41,880 nt of DNA, taken from NCBI GenBank assembly GCA_945863875.1, contig CAMBBS010000038.1:1-41880 (forward strand), in the 5' to 3' direction. This document shows, piece by piece, positions 15,991-25,516 of the stretch. The DNA is from Desulfopila aestuarii DSM 18488. GTDB taxonomy: Bacteria > Desulfobacterota > Desulfobulbia > Desulfobulbales > Desulfocapsaceae. Both the position numbers and the translations under genes were made by a program. The first letter of the stretch is position 1. Every line of letters starts with the position of its first letter. The notes under the pieces were generated by a model that worked only from the letters and a program-made list of their open reading frames with translations, had not been told where the DNA came from and did no database searches.

Positions 15991-16922
15991 GCTTATCATC
16001 GACCCTCACCACCGCCTCGTTGATGCTGACCGAGTGCGCCATCTCCGAAAGACTTCGCCGCGCAGACGATATTGAGCTGCATCCGACACTCTTTAACACC
16101 CCGCTCATTTACCATGCACAAGGCCGAGAGAAACTGGCGGCCATCTATCAACAGTATCGAGAAATAGCCACCCGGGCTGCACTGCCGATCCTGCTCTGCG
16201 CCCCGACGTGGAGGGTCGACAGGAACCGGCTGGCCGAAGCCGGATTTGACGCATCGCTGCTTGCTGATGCGGTCGGCTTTATGCGTGAGCTGCAGCAAAA
16301 ATGGCAGGCCCCGGACTCCGAGATATTCATAGGCGGCCTCCTCGGTCCGAAAAACGATTGTTATCGACCGGAGCAGGCGCTTGGCACCGATGCCGCCTGT
16401 GCATTTCACCAGTGGCAGATCGCCCGACTTGCCAAGGCCGGGGTCGACTGCATCGTCGCTCAGACCATTCCCGCCGTCTCCGAAGGCTTAGGCATGGCAC
16501 GCGCCCTGTCCCACGCGGGCATTCCCGCAATCATCAGTTTTGTCATCGACCGGCAGGCGCGGGTTCTAGACGGCACACCTCTTTTCGAGGCCATCACCGC
16601 CATTGACAACGATCTGGCCACCCCGCCGCTGGGCTACATGGTTAACTGCGTTTATCCGACCTTTATTTGTGCCGAAAGACAGCCACCGGCACTTTTCAAA
16701 CGCCTCATCGGCATCCAGGCCAACAGCTCGTCACTCGACCATAGCCAGCTCGACGGCGCCGAGGTGCTGCACCGGGATGATCTGCAGCACTGGGGTGAGA
16801 ACATGCTACGGCTAAACTTCGAGTTCGGCATGAAGATTCTCGGCGGCTGCTGTGGTACCGACGATAGCTACCTGCAGTACCTGGTCGATCACCGAGTTCC
16901 CAGTCCCGGATTGTCCGAGTAA
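15987..16922 (+). CDS. Homocysteine S-methyltransferase-family protein
   Basis: The 311-residue protein has the family layout: an N-terminal LMLTECAISERLRR (LTEG-like), a TIM-barrel body with GGLLGPKNDCY and VAQTIP, and zinc-ligand cysteines in YMVNCVYPT and in GGCCGTD near the C-terminus. Members transfer a methyl group, often from S-methylmethionine or another donor, to homocysteine through an activated zinc-thiolate; the donor here cannot be told from sequence. A longer frame opens at 15936, but homologues begin close to MSLSS, so ATG 15987 is used. It lies 90 bases after zur on the same strand; a zinc enzyme beside zinc uptake could reflect shared regulation, which is an inference. Confidence 0.85.
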   Translation: MSLSSTLTTASLMLTECAISERLRRADDIELHPTLFNTPLIYHAQGREKLAAIYQQYREIATRAALPILLCAPTWRVDRNRLAEAGFDASLLADAVGFMRELQQKWQAPDSEIFIGGLLGPKNDCYRPEQALGTDAACAFHQWQIARLAKAGVDCIVAQTIPAVSEGLGMARALSHAGIPAIISFVIDRQARVLDGTPLFEAITAIDNDLATPPLGYMVNCVYPTFICAERQPPALFKRLIGIQANSSSLDHSQLDGAEVLHRDDLQHWGENMLRLNFEFGMKILGGCCGTDDSYLQYLVDHRVPSPGLSE

Positions 16923-16972
16923 ATATCCTTTAATTAGCCCGCCAAATCAGCCCCAGCAAGGAGAAAAAAATC

Positions 16973-17761
16973 ATGCGATGTCATCAAGTCGACTATGAGA
17001 TTATCGGTCACGATATGCAGATGGTGGAAGTGGAACTCGACCCGGGTGAAACCGTGGTGGCCGAAGCGGGCGCCATGAATTATCTGGAAGACGGCATCGA
17101 GTTTGGCACCAAGATGGGCGACGGCTCCGACCCCGACCAGGGATTCCTTGGCAAACTCTTCTCCGCCGGCAAGAGGGTCATTTCCGGGGAGTCGCTGTTT
17201 ATGACCCATTTCACCAATCAAGGTGCCGGTAAAAAAAGAGTCGCCTTTGCCGCACCGTTTCCAGGCTCGATTATCCCCGTGAACATGGCGGAAATCGGCG
17301 AAACCCTCTTCTGCCAGAAGGATTCCTTTCTCTGCGCGGCTCTCGGCACCCGCATCGACATAGCCTTCCAGCGCCGGCTGGGCACGGGATTTTTCGGCGG
17401 CGAAGGCTTTATACTGGAAAAACTCCAGGGTGACGGCATGGCCTTTATCCATGCGGGAGGCACCGTGGTAAAAAAACAGCTGCGGGGCGAAACACTGCGG
17501 GTGGACACCGGCTGCATCACCGCCTTTACCGGCAATATCGACTACGATATCCAGATGGTCAAAGGCCTTAAAAGTATGTTCTTCGGCGGCGAAGGACTCT
17601 TTATCGCCACCCTTTCCGGCCACGGCACTGTCTGGCTGCAGAGCCTGCCTTTTTCCCGTCTGGCCGACAGAATCATCGCCCATGCGCCCTCTGCCGGCGG
17701 CAAATCCCAGGGCGAAGGAAGCATTCTCGGCGGTATCGGCCGAATGGCCGGCGGCAAATAG
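16973..17761 (+). CDS. AIM24/TIGR00266-family protein
   Basis: The 262-residue protein matches the TIGR00266/AIM24 group: [31 protein letters not shown] at the start, repeated G/T-rich beta strands such as GSIIPVNM and [19 protein letters not shown], and [24 protein letters not shown] near the end. The predicted fold is an all-beta trimer; members occur in bacteria and mitochondria and their role is poorly known, with suggestions of membrane organisation. The start follows AAGGAG by 8 bases. It has no signal peptide. It is convergent with the large CHAT protein gene, with 49 bases between stops. Confidence 0.9.
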   Translation: MRCHQVDYEIIGHDMQMVEVELDPGETVVAEAGAMNYLEDGIEFGTKMGDGSDPDQGFLGKLFSAGKRVISGESLFMTHFTNQGAGKKRVAFAAPFPGSIIPVNMAEIGETLFCQKDSFLCAALGTRIDIAFQRRLGTGFFGGEGFILEKLQGDGMAFIHAGGTVVKKQLRGETLRVDTGCITAFTGNIDYDIQMVKGLKSMFFGGEGLFIATLSGHGTVWLQSLPFSRLADRIIAHAPSAGGKSQGEGSILGGIGRMAGGK

Positions 17762-17810
17762 ACCAATCCGGCCGCCTGCCGCTGTCAAGGACACGGCAAC
17801 GACGACACGA

Positions 17811-20800
17811 CTATTCTCTGACTAACCGTGCATAGGGGTCGGCATAGACCACATAGGAGAGCCAGGTCATCTCTTCCTTATTCTTTGCCGCCTGCCGCGC
17901 TGCAGCAACAGCGGTCATCATGTTTTTGCCTTCAAGGAGCTGTTCATAAAAAGTTTTCGCAAAATCCAGCGCCGACAGGTCACCGACCGACCAATGCGTA
18001 CTGACAAAAGCGCCGGTGCCGCTCTTGATAAAGGCCCTGGCGAAACCGCCCGTGCCGGTCAGGTTGTACCCCTGTCTACCGACCTGACAGGCATTAAGGA
18101 AGACCAGGGGGCCCGGTGCATGGGGCTCCTGCAGATCAGCGAAGGCCTCGACCTGTGACGACATCAAGTTGTCCTGCCGATAGGCGTTATCCTTCATTTG
18201 ACCTTGCATCATCAGACCTGAATCCCAGATTGAGCTCGGATTTGCCAACCCGTGACAGGCAAAGTGCAGAATATCGAAACGCCCCGGTATCTCCATGGCA
18301 TCCTGCACCTCGCTGCTTGTGGGCGGTACCGCAGTGGCGGCAAGGACCTCCTGCAGCATTGTGCATTCAGCCTGCGCCCCCGGCAGCTCATAGTTGGAAG
18401 CAGGAGGATAGTCAGGGATGACATAGGAGGCCTTGCCTTCACGCAGCCGAAGTTTCAGCGGCGGAAACCGATCGGCCTCGGCCAGCCATCTGACCAGACC
18501 TTTTTCCGCCAGAAAATAGCTGTCCCGCACGGCTTTTTTCTCCGGTTCCTTCAGATAAGCAAGTTCCCAGGGAATGAACGGCTCGTCCGAAATAACCTGG
18601 ATGGTTTCCAGATTTTCACGTTCCTCCCAGAGCACTTTCCGGAGCTCAAGCGGGATGAGTTTATCAAAAATCTCCACCCCGCGTGCCTGCAGTTTTCGCA
18701 TGAAGCTATTGTATTCCAGTGCATCATCGGCCCAGAAGTCTTCGAGCTCCGCATAGAGGTTTTTGATGTAGTCCTTCCGGGCCTCGGCATTTTCGAAGGG
18801 TTCAGACGCGCATCGAACAATTTTATTCAACGATCGCGACTCAAAATCAAAATGGAGCACCTGTTTCAGGCCCATTTCGCCTTCACGAATATACAAGACA
18901 TTCGGCAATTCTCGACGGTCATCGACAGGTTTCAGGTCGGCTTGAGCGATCGTGTCCTCAACGACTGCACCGCTTGCCTGCATAAGGAAGCGCGGATGCA
19001 GTTTCAGAGTGGCTATGGGGCGGTTACCCTGACGGACTATGACGTTTACTTCGCCGACGCCCTCATGCTTTGGCGTAATGTCAAAAAACAGCAGGGTCTC
19101 TTCTCCCGCTGCCGGGACAGGCACCTCGAGGCGTGATTCTCCACTGACGATGCAGTGCTTCCGGGCAAGCACCTGGATGATCAGGTCCTTATCCGTCTGT
19201 ACCATTCCGCCACCGAATGCACCGCTTTGCCGAATGATCTCATCGCGGCTCAAGGTCACCTCGACGCTGGTTATGTGATCAATCACCGCTTCTTCCGGCA
19301 TAGTGGCATGGGCATTACACCAGACTGTGGCGGGTTCTTCCGCCTGTGCAACAGCCCCTGTCTTCACACCACGCGAAACGGATGATCTGCCCATGCGCGG
19401 CATACCTCGTTTCGGGGCTATTGCCCCCCTATCCGCGCAGGTGCGTTGGCGTTGTCCTATCAATTTAAAAAGTTTTGCCTCTTGCAGCAGTTCGTCGGCG
19501 GAGAGCACCGCAGGGGGGGAGACGACACCCACCGGACCGGTATCAGCCAAAACAACCGAAGTATATCGACCATCTTGCCGGCCCAGACGACTGTTCAATT
19601 CCGCTGCGTTTGTCGCAGACAATGCCTCCTCCAAGGAGATTCCTCGCGCCTGATATTCATGGAGATCAAGCATTTCCACCAGGTCGGCGTCCTTGTTGGC
19701 GTGGGAGTCGATACTCTCCAGCAGTATTGACCGCGGAATACCGTAATGCAAAAATCCATCTTCATAAGGGCGCTCGATAACCACAAAGCGCTCATCCTCA
19801 GCTTCAAGAATCTCCCGCGCCGCACTGATACTGATTTGTCCCGGGATAATCCGAAAATCGTCGCTGACCGCCTCCTTCCACCAGGTACGCGGGGAATTTG
19901 CGTTGACGGCACGACCGGCCTGCAGCAGCCCCAGCCAGCACGCGCACTGACGCGCGACCTGCGGCTGGTTAAAATAGACGGTGTGGTATATCTCGCCATT
20001 CTTGCCAAAAGGCAGCTTCTCGAGAAGTTGCGCGGATGGCACGGGGTCGACGACAAACATCGAGTCCGTATCAACAACAAGATCATTGGCTTCGCCCATG
20101 AGCCTGTCGACAAAGCCATCGGCGAGCTTCATAGCCAGACGTTTGCCCAGTTCGCCATTGTAGGTATTTCGATCCGGTTCAAAGTTCGAACCGATGGCAT
20201 AGTAAGAGCTTGCGCCGGGTCGTGTTCGAGTCGGCGGCATGGCATTGATTGCCATGACAAACCGACCTGCCGGTTCCATGGCCGATAAACCAGGCACGGC
20301 ATTATCTTCGACTGCGTCCTGCGCCATATATTTAACGAGACTGCCGATGGTCTTCACCGTCTGCCGGAAGATCAGCATAGGCAGTCCGGCATTGGGCAGT
20401 TTGCCAAGCAGGCGGCTGGCACCCGCGGCCATGTTGGTATAAAAGTCGACAAGGTATTTCCAGTTCTCATCGTTGGCAAGCTCGGTACCGGCGTTGGTAC
20501 AGGCGACAAAAACAGCCTTTCGAAAGGCCAGCTGAGTCTTTTCCAAAGGAACAATCTGTTCCGTCAGATAACGATAGACCAGACCGCCGCGGCTGAACGA
20601 AATAGCGTCGATCTCGATACCTTGCGACTTGCCCTGTAATTTACGCAGCTGTTCGAACAGGGCTTCTGCATTCTGCGCCGGTGTCTCGGCAAGCGTGTAG
20701 TGATCGTAGCCGAGAACCGCGTCATAGTGCTCAAGGGCCAAACGCAGAAAACGTTGCCCCGCCGGCTGCTCTGTCAACGCTCCATAGCTGCCGACCGTGC

Positions 20801-21563
20801 TGCTGAATGTGCCGTGCAACAGCAGAAGGATTCGGGCGGGTCTGGTCTCAGGTAAGTGGACAGTCAAATAATCTTCTTTATGAAACCAGCCATTGGTATC
20901 ATCGTGCGAGGTGATGATGACAGGGCCTGGTTCGACGCCTTTTTCCAGGCGCTTGGAGAATGCCCCGACAACTTTTTTTGCGGCAAACTTGAGTATGAAT
21001 CCCTTGATTTTTCCTTTAACGAAGTTGGTGATCGGTCCACGATGGGTGCGCTTGATGCCGGGTGGTTGTTCAAACGGCGTTTCAATTGGCGCTTCATCGC
21101 CGATAGGTACGCGGAACAAAGCTGCCTTTTGTCCGGCAGCGCCTGGTCGTCCGCGTCGTTTCGGTCCACGCTGCACGGTGGTTTCTTCAGGAAAGTGCCA
21201 TTCATAGGTACCATCCTGTTCAATGAGCAGGATTGCACCCTCCTCCGGTCCCAGCGTGACATTGATTTCCATCTCATCCGGTTTGGCTGCCAGGCCACGA
21301 CGGACCGGTTTCTTTTCTCCCTCTCCCAGATCAACACTGAAACCATCGAGGAGCTGGTAATCCTGATCTTCTCGCCCCTGTTCATTCTCTTCCGTCAGGG
21401 CCGTGAGAAGAGTAGCAAACTCCTCATCAATTGATTTGGTTGTTATTTGCGCACCCATGCGTTGTCTTTTTGCTGGGATGGCAACATCGCCTGGTTCAGA
21501 TGCGCTATCGGGGAGGATAAAAGTGACATTGCCGGCGGCACGAGTTATCTTTTTCATTGGCAC
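17811..21563 (-). CDS. Large CHAT-domain protein with an alpha/beta-hydrolase-like domain
   Basis: This 1250-residue protein has no signal peptide and no membrane segment. Residues 1-210 are charged and low in homology. About 240-480 form an alpha/beta-hydrolase-like domain: LLLLHGTFSST at 246-256 (oxyanion region) and the nucleophile elbow SFSRGG with Ser324. Residues about 500-760 are unassigned; 760-860 look like a beta-rich domain. A helical stretch precedes the C-terminal CHAT domain (about 990-1250), which has the caspase-like dyad: His1104 in HFACHG and Cys1159 in LNACQ. CHAT proteins are caspase-related proteases or scaffolds, often in signalling and conflict systems. The GTG at 21563 and the ATG at 21557 are both possible starts; GGAG lies just upstream. 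It stands alone and convergent to the AIM24-type gene. Substrate and trigger are unknown. Confidence 0.88.
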   Translation of the reverse strand: MPMKKITRAAGNVTFILPDSASEPGDVAIPAKRQRMGAQITTKSIDEEFATLLTALTEENEQGREDQDYQLLDGFSVDLGEGEKKPVRRGLAAKPDEMEINVTLGPEEGAILLIEQDGTYEWHFPEETTVQRGPKRRGRPGAAGQKAALFRVPIGDEAPIETPFEQPPGIKRTHRGPITNFVKGKIKGFILKFAAKKVVGAFSKRLEKGVEPGPVIITSHDDTNGWFHKEDYLTVHLPETRPARILLLLHGTFSSTVGSYGALTEQPAGQRFLRLALEHYDAVLGYDHYTLAETPAQNAEALFEQLRKLQGKSQGIEIDAISFSRGGLVYRYLTEQIVPLEKTQLAFRKAVFVACTNAGTELANDENWKYLVDFYTNMAAGASRLLGKLPNAGLPMLIFRQTVKTIGSLVKYMAQDAVEDNAVPGLSAMEPAGRFVMAINAMPPTRTRPGASSYYAIGSNFEPDRNTYNGELGKRLAMKLADGFVDRLMGEANDLVVDTDSMFVVDPVPSAQLLEKLPFGKNGEIYHTVYFNQPQVARQCACWLGLLQAGRAVNANSPRTWWKEAVSDDFRIIPGQISISAAREILEAEDERFVVIERPYEDGFLHYGIPRSILLESIDSHANKDADLVEMLDLHEYQARGISLEEALSATNAAELNSRLGRQDGRYTSVVLADTGPVGVVSPPAVLSADELLQEAKLFKLIGQRQRTCADRGAIAPKRGMPRMGRSSVSRGVKTGAVAQAEEPATVWCNAHATMPEEAVIDHITSVEVTLSRDEIIRQSGAFGGGMVQTDKDLIIQVLARKHCIVSGESRLEVPVPAAGEETLLFFDITPKHEGVGEVNVIVRQGNRPIATLKLHPRFLMQASGAVVEDTIAQADLKPVDDRRELPNVLYIREGEMGLKQVLHFDFESRSLNKIVRCASEPFENAEARKDYIKNLYAELEDFWADDALEYNSFMRKLQARGVEIFDKLIPLELRKVLWEERENLETIQVISDEPFIPWELAYLKEPEKKAVRDSYFLAEKGLVRWLAEADRFPPLKLRLREGKASYVIPDYPPASNYELPGAQAECTMLQEVLAATAVPPTSSEVQDAMEIPGRFDILHFACHGLANPSSIWDSGLMMQGQMKDNAYRQDNLMSSQVEAFADLQEPHAPGPLVFLNACQVGRQGYNLTGTGGFARAFIKSGTGAFVSTHWSVGDLSALDFAKTFYEQLLEGKNMMTAVAAARQAAKNKEEMTWLSYVVYADPYARLVRE

Positions 21564-21939
21564 CTATGCTCCATTAGTTTGAGTTTTTGTATGGTGCATC
21601 TACTATAATACAGCAACGCTGGAAGACGATAGGTTATTCATTTTTTTTTACCGCTCCAGCGACAGTCAATTTCCCACTGCTTTTTCTGTAGTGTGCTGCT
21701 CAAATGGACACCTACTGGTCTGTTGCAGCCTAGGAGGTTGCCCAATGCAACAAAGAATGCCCTCGGTAAAAATAAATTGCCTCAATAACTGCTATAGACT
21801 AGGATGGGCCAGGAAGAAAAAATATTAATAATTTACTTTCCCTGTTTTTTCGTCCTTAACAAAAAAGCCTGCTCTGGTCCTGAAGCACTCTATTCATGAG
21901 AGCTTAAATTTACCTGCGTCTTGAGGTGCTTTACTAAAT
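21564..21939. other. Non-coding divergent gap, AT-rich
   Basis: This region separates the CHAT gene (minus) from the pqi operon (plus) and should hold both promoters. It is AT-rich with T and A runs (for example TTCATTTTTTTTTACC near 21640). I see no ORF, RNA gene or clear dyad. Confidence 0.5.
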
Positions 21940-22536
21940 ATGCAGCAAATTGCCTGTCATGAATGTGACCTCGTGCACACTGTCCCGAAAATGGCAGTGG
22001 GCACCTCGGCACGCTGTGTGCGTTGCGGTTCGGTTCTCTTCAGTATAAAGGCGCAGAGTATCGATCGGACCCTGGCCTGGACTATTGCCGGCCTGGTGCT
22101 CTATGGCGTTGCCGTTTCCTTTCCCTTTCTGACCATGAAAAGCGGTGCGATTATGCAGCAGACCGCGCTTCTGAGCGGAATGCAGCAGCTGTTTCTGCAG
22201 GGAGAAATTGTCCTCGCAACGCTGGTGCTGTTGACCTGTGTGCTGATCCCCTTGCTGCAGATGCTGATTCTGCTTTATGTCTTTCTGCCGTTGAAACTGA
22301 ACATTCGGGCCATTTATGCCATCCCCACTTTTCGCCTGTTCCAGCATTTCAGGCCCTGGAGCATGATAGAGATTTACATGCTCGGCATCCTAGTGGCGAT
22401 AGTCAAGCTGGCAAAGATCGCCACAATAGTTCCCGGTCTGGCGGTGGGAGCTTTCGGCCTGTTAGTCATCGTCCTTACCTGTGCGATATCTTCAATCGAT
22501 ACGCACCTGATATGGCAGCGACTCGGGAGTGATTGA
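21940..22536 (+). CDS. PqiA-like membrane protein, first single-module copy
   Basis: The 198-residue protein starts with a zinc-ribbon-like segment (CHECDLVH, then CVRCGSVL), followed by four hydrophobic helices. It matches one half of E. coli PqiA, which has two such modules in one chain of about 420 residues. PqiA works with the MCE protein PqiB and lipoprotein PqiC in lipid transport between the inner and outer membranes. The gene is followed by a second PqiA-like gene, overlapping at TGATG, so the two may form the PqiA part together. The Shine-Dalgarno is weak (GAGGTG about 12 bases upstream). Confidence 0.9.
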   Translation: MQQIACHECDLVHTVPKMAVGTSARCVRCGSVLFSIKAQSIDRTLAWTIAGLVLYGVAVSFPFLTMKSGAIMQQTALLSGMQQLFLQGEIVLATLVLLTCVLIPLLQMLILLYVFLPLKLNIRAIYAIPTFRLFQHFRPWSMIEIYMLGILVAIVKLAKIATIVPGLAVGAFGLLVIVLTCAISSIDTHLIWQRLGSD

Positions 22537-23177
22537 TGAAAAACGAGAAGATTTTTGCCTCAGCCAAACAGCTCGGCCTGGTCAGCTGCCATGATTGTCA
22601 CCTGCTCAGTCGCTGGCCCAAACCTGCCCATCGGCAGATTGCCCTTTGCCCTCGATGTGGTGGTCCACTGCATCAACGAAAGGTGCACAGTATCGCTCGA
22701 ACCTGGGCCCTGCTGCTTGCCGCCATCATTTTGTACATTCCGGCGAATGTCCTGCCCATGACTGTTACCACCACGCTGGGATCTGCACAGGCGGACACAA
22801 TCATGAGCGGTGTCAGCTATTTTATACATAGCGGTTCCTGGGAGATCGCGCTGGTGATCTTTACCGCCAGTATTTTTGTCCCGTTGATGAAATTTATCAT
22901 TCTTATCTATTTGTTGCTGTCCGTGCAGTTCAAGTCTGTCAAGAGGCCAAAGGACCGGACCGTTCTCTACAGGATTACCGAAGCCGTCGGGCGCTGGTCG
23001 ATGGTTGATGTCTATGTGGTGACTATTCTGGTTGCCCTGGTCAAGCTCGGGGTGCTGGCGAATATCGAAGCCGGACCAGCCGCCATTTATTTTGCGTCCG
23101 TGGTTGTGATCACCATGATTGCCGCGGAAAGTTTCGACCCGCGACTGATCTGGGACGTTATGGAGGTTGACGCATGA
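22536..23177 (+). CDS. PqiA-like membrane protein, second single-module copy
   Basis: The 213-residue protein repeats the layout of its neighbour: zinc-ribbon-like pairs (CHDC and CPRCGG), then four helices. It shares with PqiA the motif ILYIPANVLPMT after the ribbon and RITEAVGRWSMVDVYVVTILVALVKLG near the end. The ATG at 22536 follows CGGGAG by 7 bases; a TTG three bases earlier is in frame but not needed. It overlaps the previous gene by one base and pqiB by four, so the set is tightly coupled. Confidence 0.9.
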   Translation: MKNEKIFASAKQLGLVSCHDCHLLSRWPKPAHRQIALCPRCGGPLHQRKVHSIARTWALLLAAIILYIPANVLPMTVTTTLGSAQADTIMSGVSYFIHSGSWEIALVIFTASIFVPLMKFIILIYLLLSVQFKSVKRPKDRTVLYRITEAVGRWSMVDVYVVTILVALVKLGVLANIEAGPAAIYFASVVVITMIAAESFDPRLIWDVMEVDA

Positions 23178-24868
23178 GTCAAGAGGACTCTGGAGTACTA
23201 TCTTTGCCTGTCACACCCGAAGCGCGGATTCAGACCGGTCGAGGTTTCTCGATTATCTGGGTGGTGCCGATCATCGCTCTGCTTATCGGCGGCTTGCTCA
23301 CCTATAAGGCGATGTCGGAAAAAGGACCAGTCATTACCATAACATTTGAAAGCGCTGAGGGGCTCGAGGCCGGTAAAACAGCCATTAAGTATAAAGACCT
23401 CGAGATAGGCAAAGTTTCAAAAATCGAGCTCAAGGATGATCTGTCCGGAGTGGTTGTTACTGCCGAGATGCGCCGGGATACGGAACGGTATATGACCGAC
23501 AAGACCGAGTTCTGGGTGGTGCGAGCTCGAGTGGCAGCTGGCGAAGTCTCGGGTTTGGGGACCCTCTTTTCAGGGGCGTATATCGGCTGCAATCCTGCAT
23601 CGGAAGGTGGGCCCAGGCAGGCTTTTTCAGGTCTGGATAAACCGCCGGTGCTGACCGCCGGGTTGCCGGGAAGCCATTTTATTCTTCAGTCGGCAAGCCT
23701 CGGGTCGCTTGATCTCGGCTCGCCCGTTTACTATCGGGGCATCAAGGTCGGACAGGTGGTCGATTATAATTTTGATAAAACAGCGGATTCTATCCAGCTC
23801 AAGGTGTTCATCAATGCGCCTTTCCATGAAAAAGTCCGGCAACACACCCGGTTCTGGAATGCCAGCGGTGTCGATTTTACCGTAGATGCGACGGGGGTCA
23901 AACTGAACACGCAATCGCTGGTCTCGATACTACTCGGAGGGATCACTTTTGATACCCAGCATGACCGGCCAATGGCGCAGGCAGAAGAAAACAGTACCTT
24001 CCAGCTGTTTGAAAATTATCAGAGCAGCACGGAGAAAAGTTATGCCATCAAGAGATATTATTGGCTGTATTTCAATCAGACCGTCCGTGGTTTGTCTGCC
24101 GGAGCGCCGGTCGAGATCAAGGGCATCAAGATCGGTGAGGTCGTCAATGTTGAACTGCAGTTTGATCTCCGCACCGAAGATTTCCGTATTCCGGTGTTGA
24201 TAATGATAGAACCGGAACGCATCAAGGCCCTGATCACCAAGGCAGGGAATGTGGTCAAGAACGAAGAAGTGAGCAGTCGAATCCTGGCAAGCCAGCAGGA
24301 CGACCAGACACACAAGCGGATCCAGCTGCTGGTCGACAAAGGGTTACGCGCCCAGTTGAAAACAGGCAACCTGCTGACGGGGCAGTTGTATGTTGATCTT
24401 GATTTTTATCGTGATGCGATGCCTGAAAAACTGGCCATTGAAAATGGCTATCTGGTCTTGCCGACCATGCCGACACCCATCATGCAAGTTGTTGATCGTC
24501 TTGACCATCTCCTGAAAGCAATTGAACAGATACAGTTTGACAAGATTGGTCAGAGTGTTGAGACGGCAGTAAAGGATCTGAGTACACTTCTTGTAGAACT
24601 CAAGTCCCTTTTCAACAAAATCAACAGCGAGACCATACCTCAAATCAACAATGAGACGCTCCCGAAAATTAACACATCTTTGGATGAACTTAAAAAGACA
24701 CTTGCAGGTATCGACCAAATGCTCGGCGCGGATTCAGCCTTGAATTACAATACCCGCAAAATCACGGACGAGTTCTCGACGGCTATTCGTTCACTGCGCT
24801 CATTGATTGAATTACTTGAGCGGAATCCGCAAGCGCTGCTTCTCGGCAAAGAGGGAGAGAAAAAATGA
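23174..24868 (+). CDS. pqiB: PqiB-like MCE-domain protein
   Basis: The 564-residue protein has one N-terminal membrane helix (about residues 20-40, IIWVVPIIALLIGGLLTY), then three MCE (MlaD) domains at about 45-135, 160-225 and 285-400, each with the GL..G..V.Y.G...G.V pattern, and a helical C-terminal region (450-560). PqiB proteins form stacked hexameric rings with a long helical needle that bridges the periplasm and carries lipids. It starts with a 4-base overlap on the second pqiA and ends with a 4-base overlap on pqiC. Confidence 0.92.
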   Translation: MSQEDSGVLSLPVTPEARIQTGRGFSIIWVVPIIALLIGGLLTYKAMSEKGPVITITFESAEGLEAGKTAIKYKDLEIGKVSKIELKDDLSGVVVTAEMRRDTERYMTDKTEFWVVRARVAAGEVSGLGTLFSGAYIGCNPASEGGPRQAFSGLDKPPVLTAGLPGSHFILQSASLGSLDLGSPVYYRGIKVGQVVDYNFDKTADSIQLKVFINAPFHEKVRQHTRFWNASGVDFTVDATGVKLNTQSLVSILLGGITFDTQHDRPMAQAEENSTFQLFENYQSSTEKSYAIKRYYWLYFNQTVRGLSAGAPVEIKGIKIGEVVNVELQFDLRTEDFRIPVLIMIEPERIKALITKAGNVVKNEEVSSRILASQQDDQTHKRIQLLVDKGLRAQLKTGNLLTGQLYVDLDFYRDAMPEKLAIENGYLVLPTMPTPIMQVVDRLDHLLKAIEQIQFDKIGQSVETAVKDLSTLLVELKSLFNKINSETIPQINNETLPKINTSLDELKKTLAGIDQMLGADSALNYNTRKITDEFSTAIRSLRSLIELLERNPQALLLGKEGEKK

Positions 24869-25491
24869 TCCGATACCTGGTGCTTGTGTTGACCGAAAGT
24901 CTGTTATTGGGTGTTCTGTTGCTCTCCGGCTGCACCTTGCGCAGTTCCCCCGAAGTGAAGTACTTCGGCTTGTTGACCATGCAGCAGCTGGATGATACCC
25001 GGCGCATCGCGGCTCATCCCGAGATGAAACTGGGTATTGGCCCGCTCACCATTCCTGACAACCTGCAGCGGTCGCAGATCGTCACGCGACAATATGAAAA
25101 CCAATTTCAATTTGACGAATACAACCGGTGGGCCGGGGTCCTGGAAAAGGATCTTATCTCGGCCATAGGTGACAACCTCAGTGTGCTGCTTGGTGTTGAA
25201 AGTGTCGGTTTTTTCCCCTGGAGGCCCTATCTTACGCCAACCTGCAGTGTTGCAATCGATATTCAGCGGCTTGATGGAACACTGGAGGGAGAGACGGTAC
25301 TAGACGCCAAATGGCGCCTGGTAGACACCAAGAGTTCAATATTGCTACAGAGTGGCCGAAGTGTCTTCCGCAGGCCATCAGCAGAACCGGGATATCCGGG
25401 ACTGGTGAAGGCCCTGAGTATGCTGGTGGCTGATTTGTCTTTTGAACTAGCGGTAAAGATTGAAAAACTGACAGACAAAAAGACACCATAG
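24865..25491 (+). CDS. pqiC: PqiC-like outer-membrane lipoprotein
   Basis: The 208-residue protein has a hydrophobic signal and a lipobox LLLSGC with Cys at residue 23, then an ABC_trans_aux-type body (KLGIGPLTIPDNLQRSQIVTR; FDEYNRWAGVLEKDL). PqiC sits in the outer membrane and caps the PqiB needle. Stop and start overlap pqiB at ATGA. It completes the pqiA-pqiA-pqiB-pqiC operon. Confidence 0.9.
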   Translation: MIRYLVLVLTESLLLGVLLLSGCTLRSSPEVKYFGLLTMQQLDDTRRIAAHPEMKLGIGPLTIPDNLQRSQIVTRQYENQFQFDEYNRWAGVLEKDLISAIGDNLSVLLGVESVGFFPWRPYLTPTCSVAIDIQRLDGTLEGETVLDAKWRLVDTKSSILLQSGRSVFRRPSAEPGYPGLVKALSMLVADLSFELAVKIEKLTDKKTP

Positions 25492-25516
25492 GTTTGACCC
25501 TTTGAATGAGAAAAAT

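Noticed and set aside
16934-17794. 286-codon minus-strand ORF opposite the AIM24-type gene
   Set aside because: The plus-strand frame has a clear family, a ribosome site and normal length; the minus frame is a mirror.
18252-19136. 294-codon plus-strand ORF opposite the CHAT gene
   Set aside because: Antisense of a recognised domain-bearing gene, without start signal.
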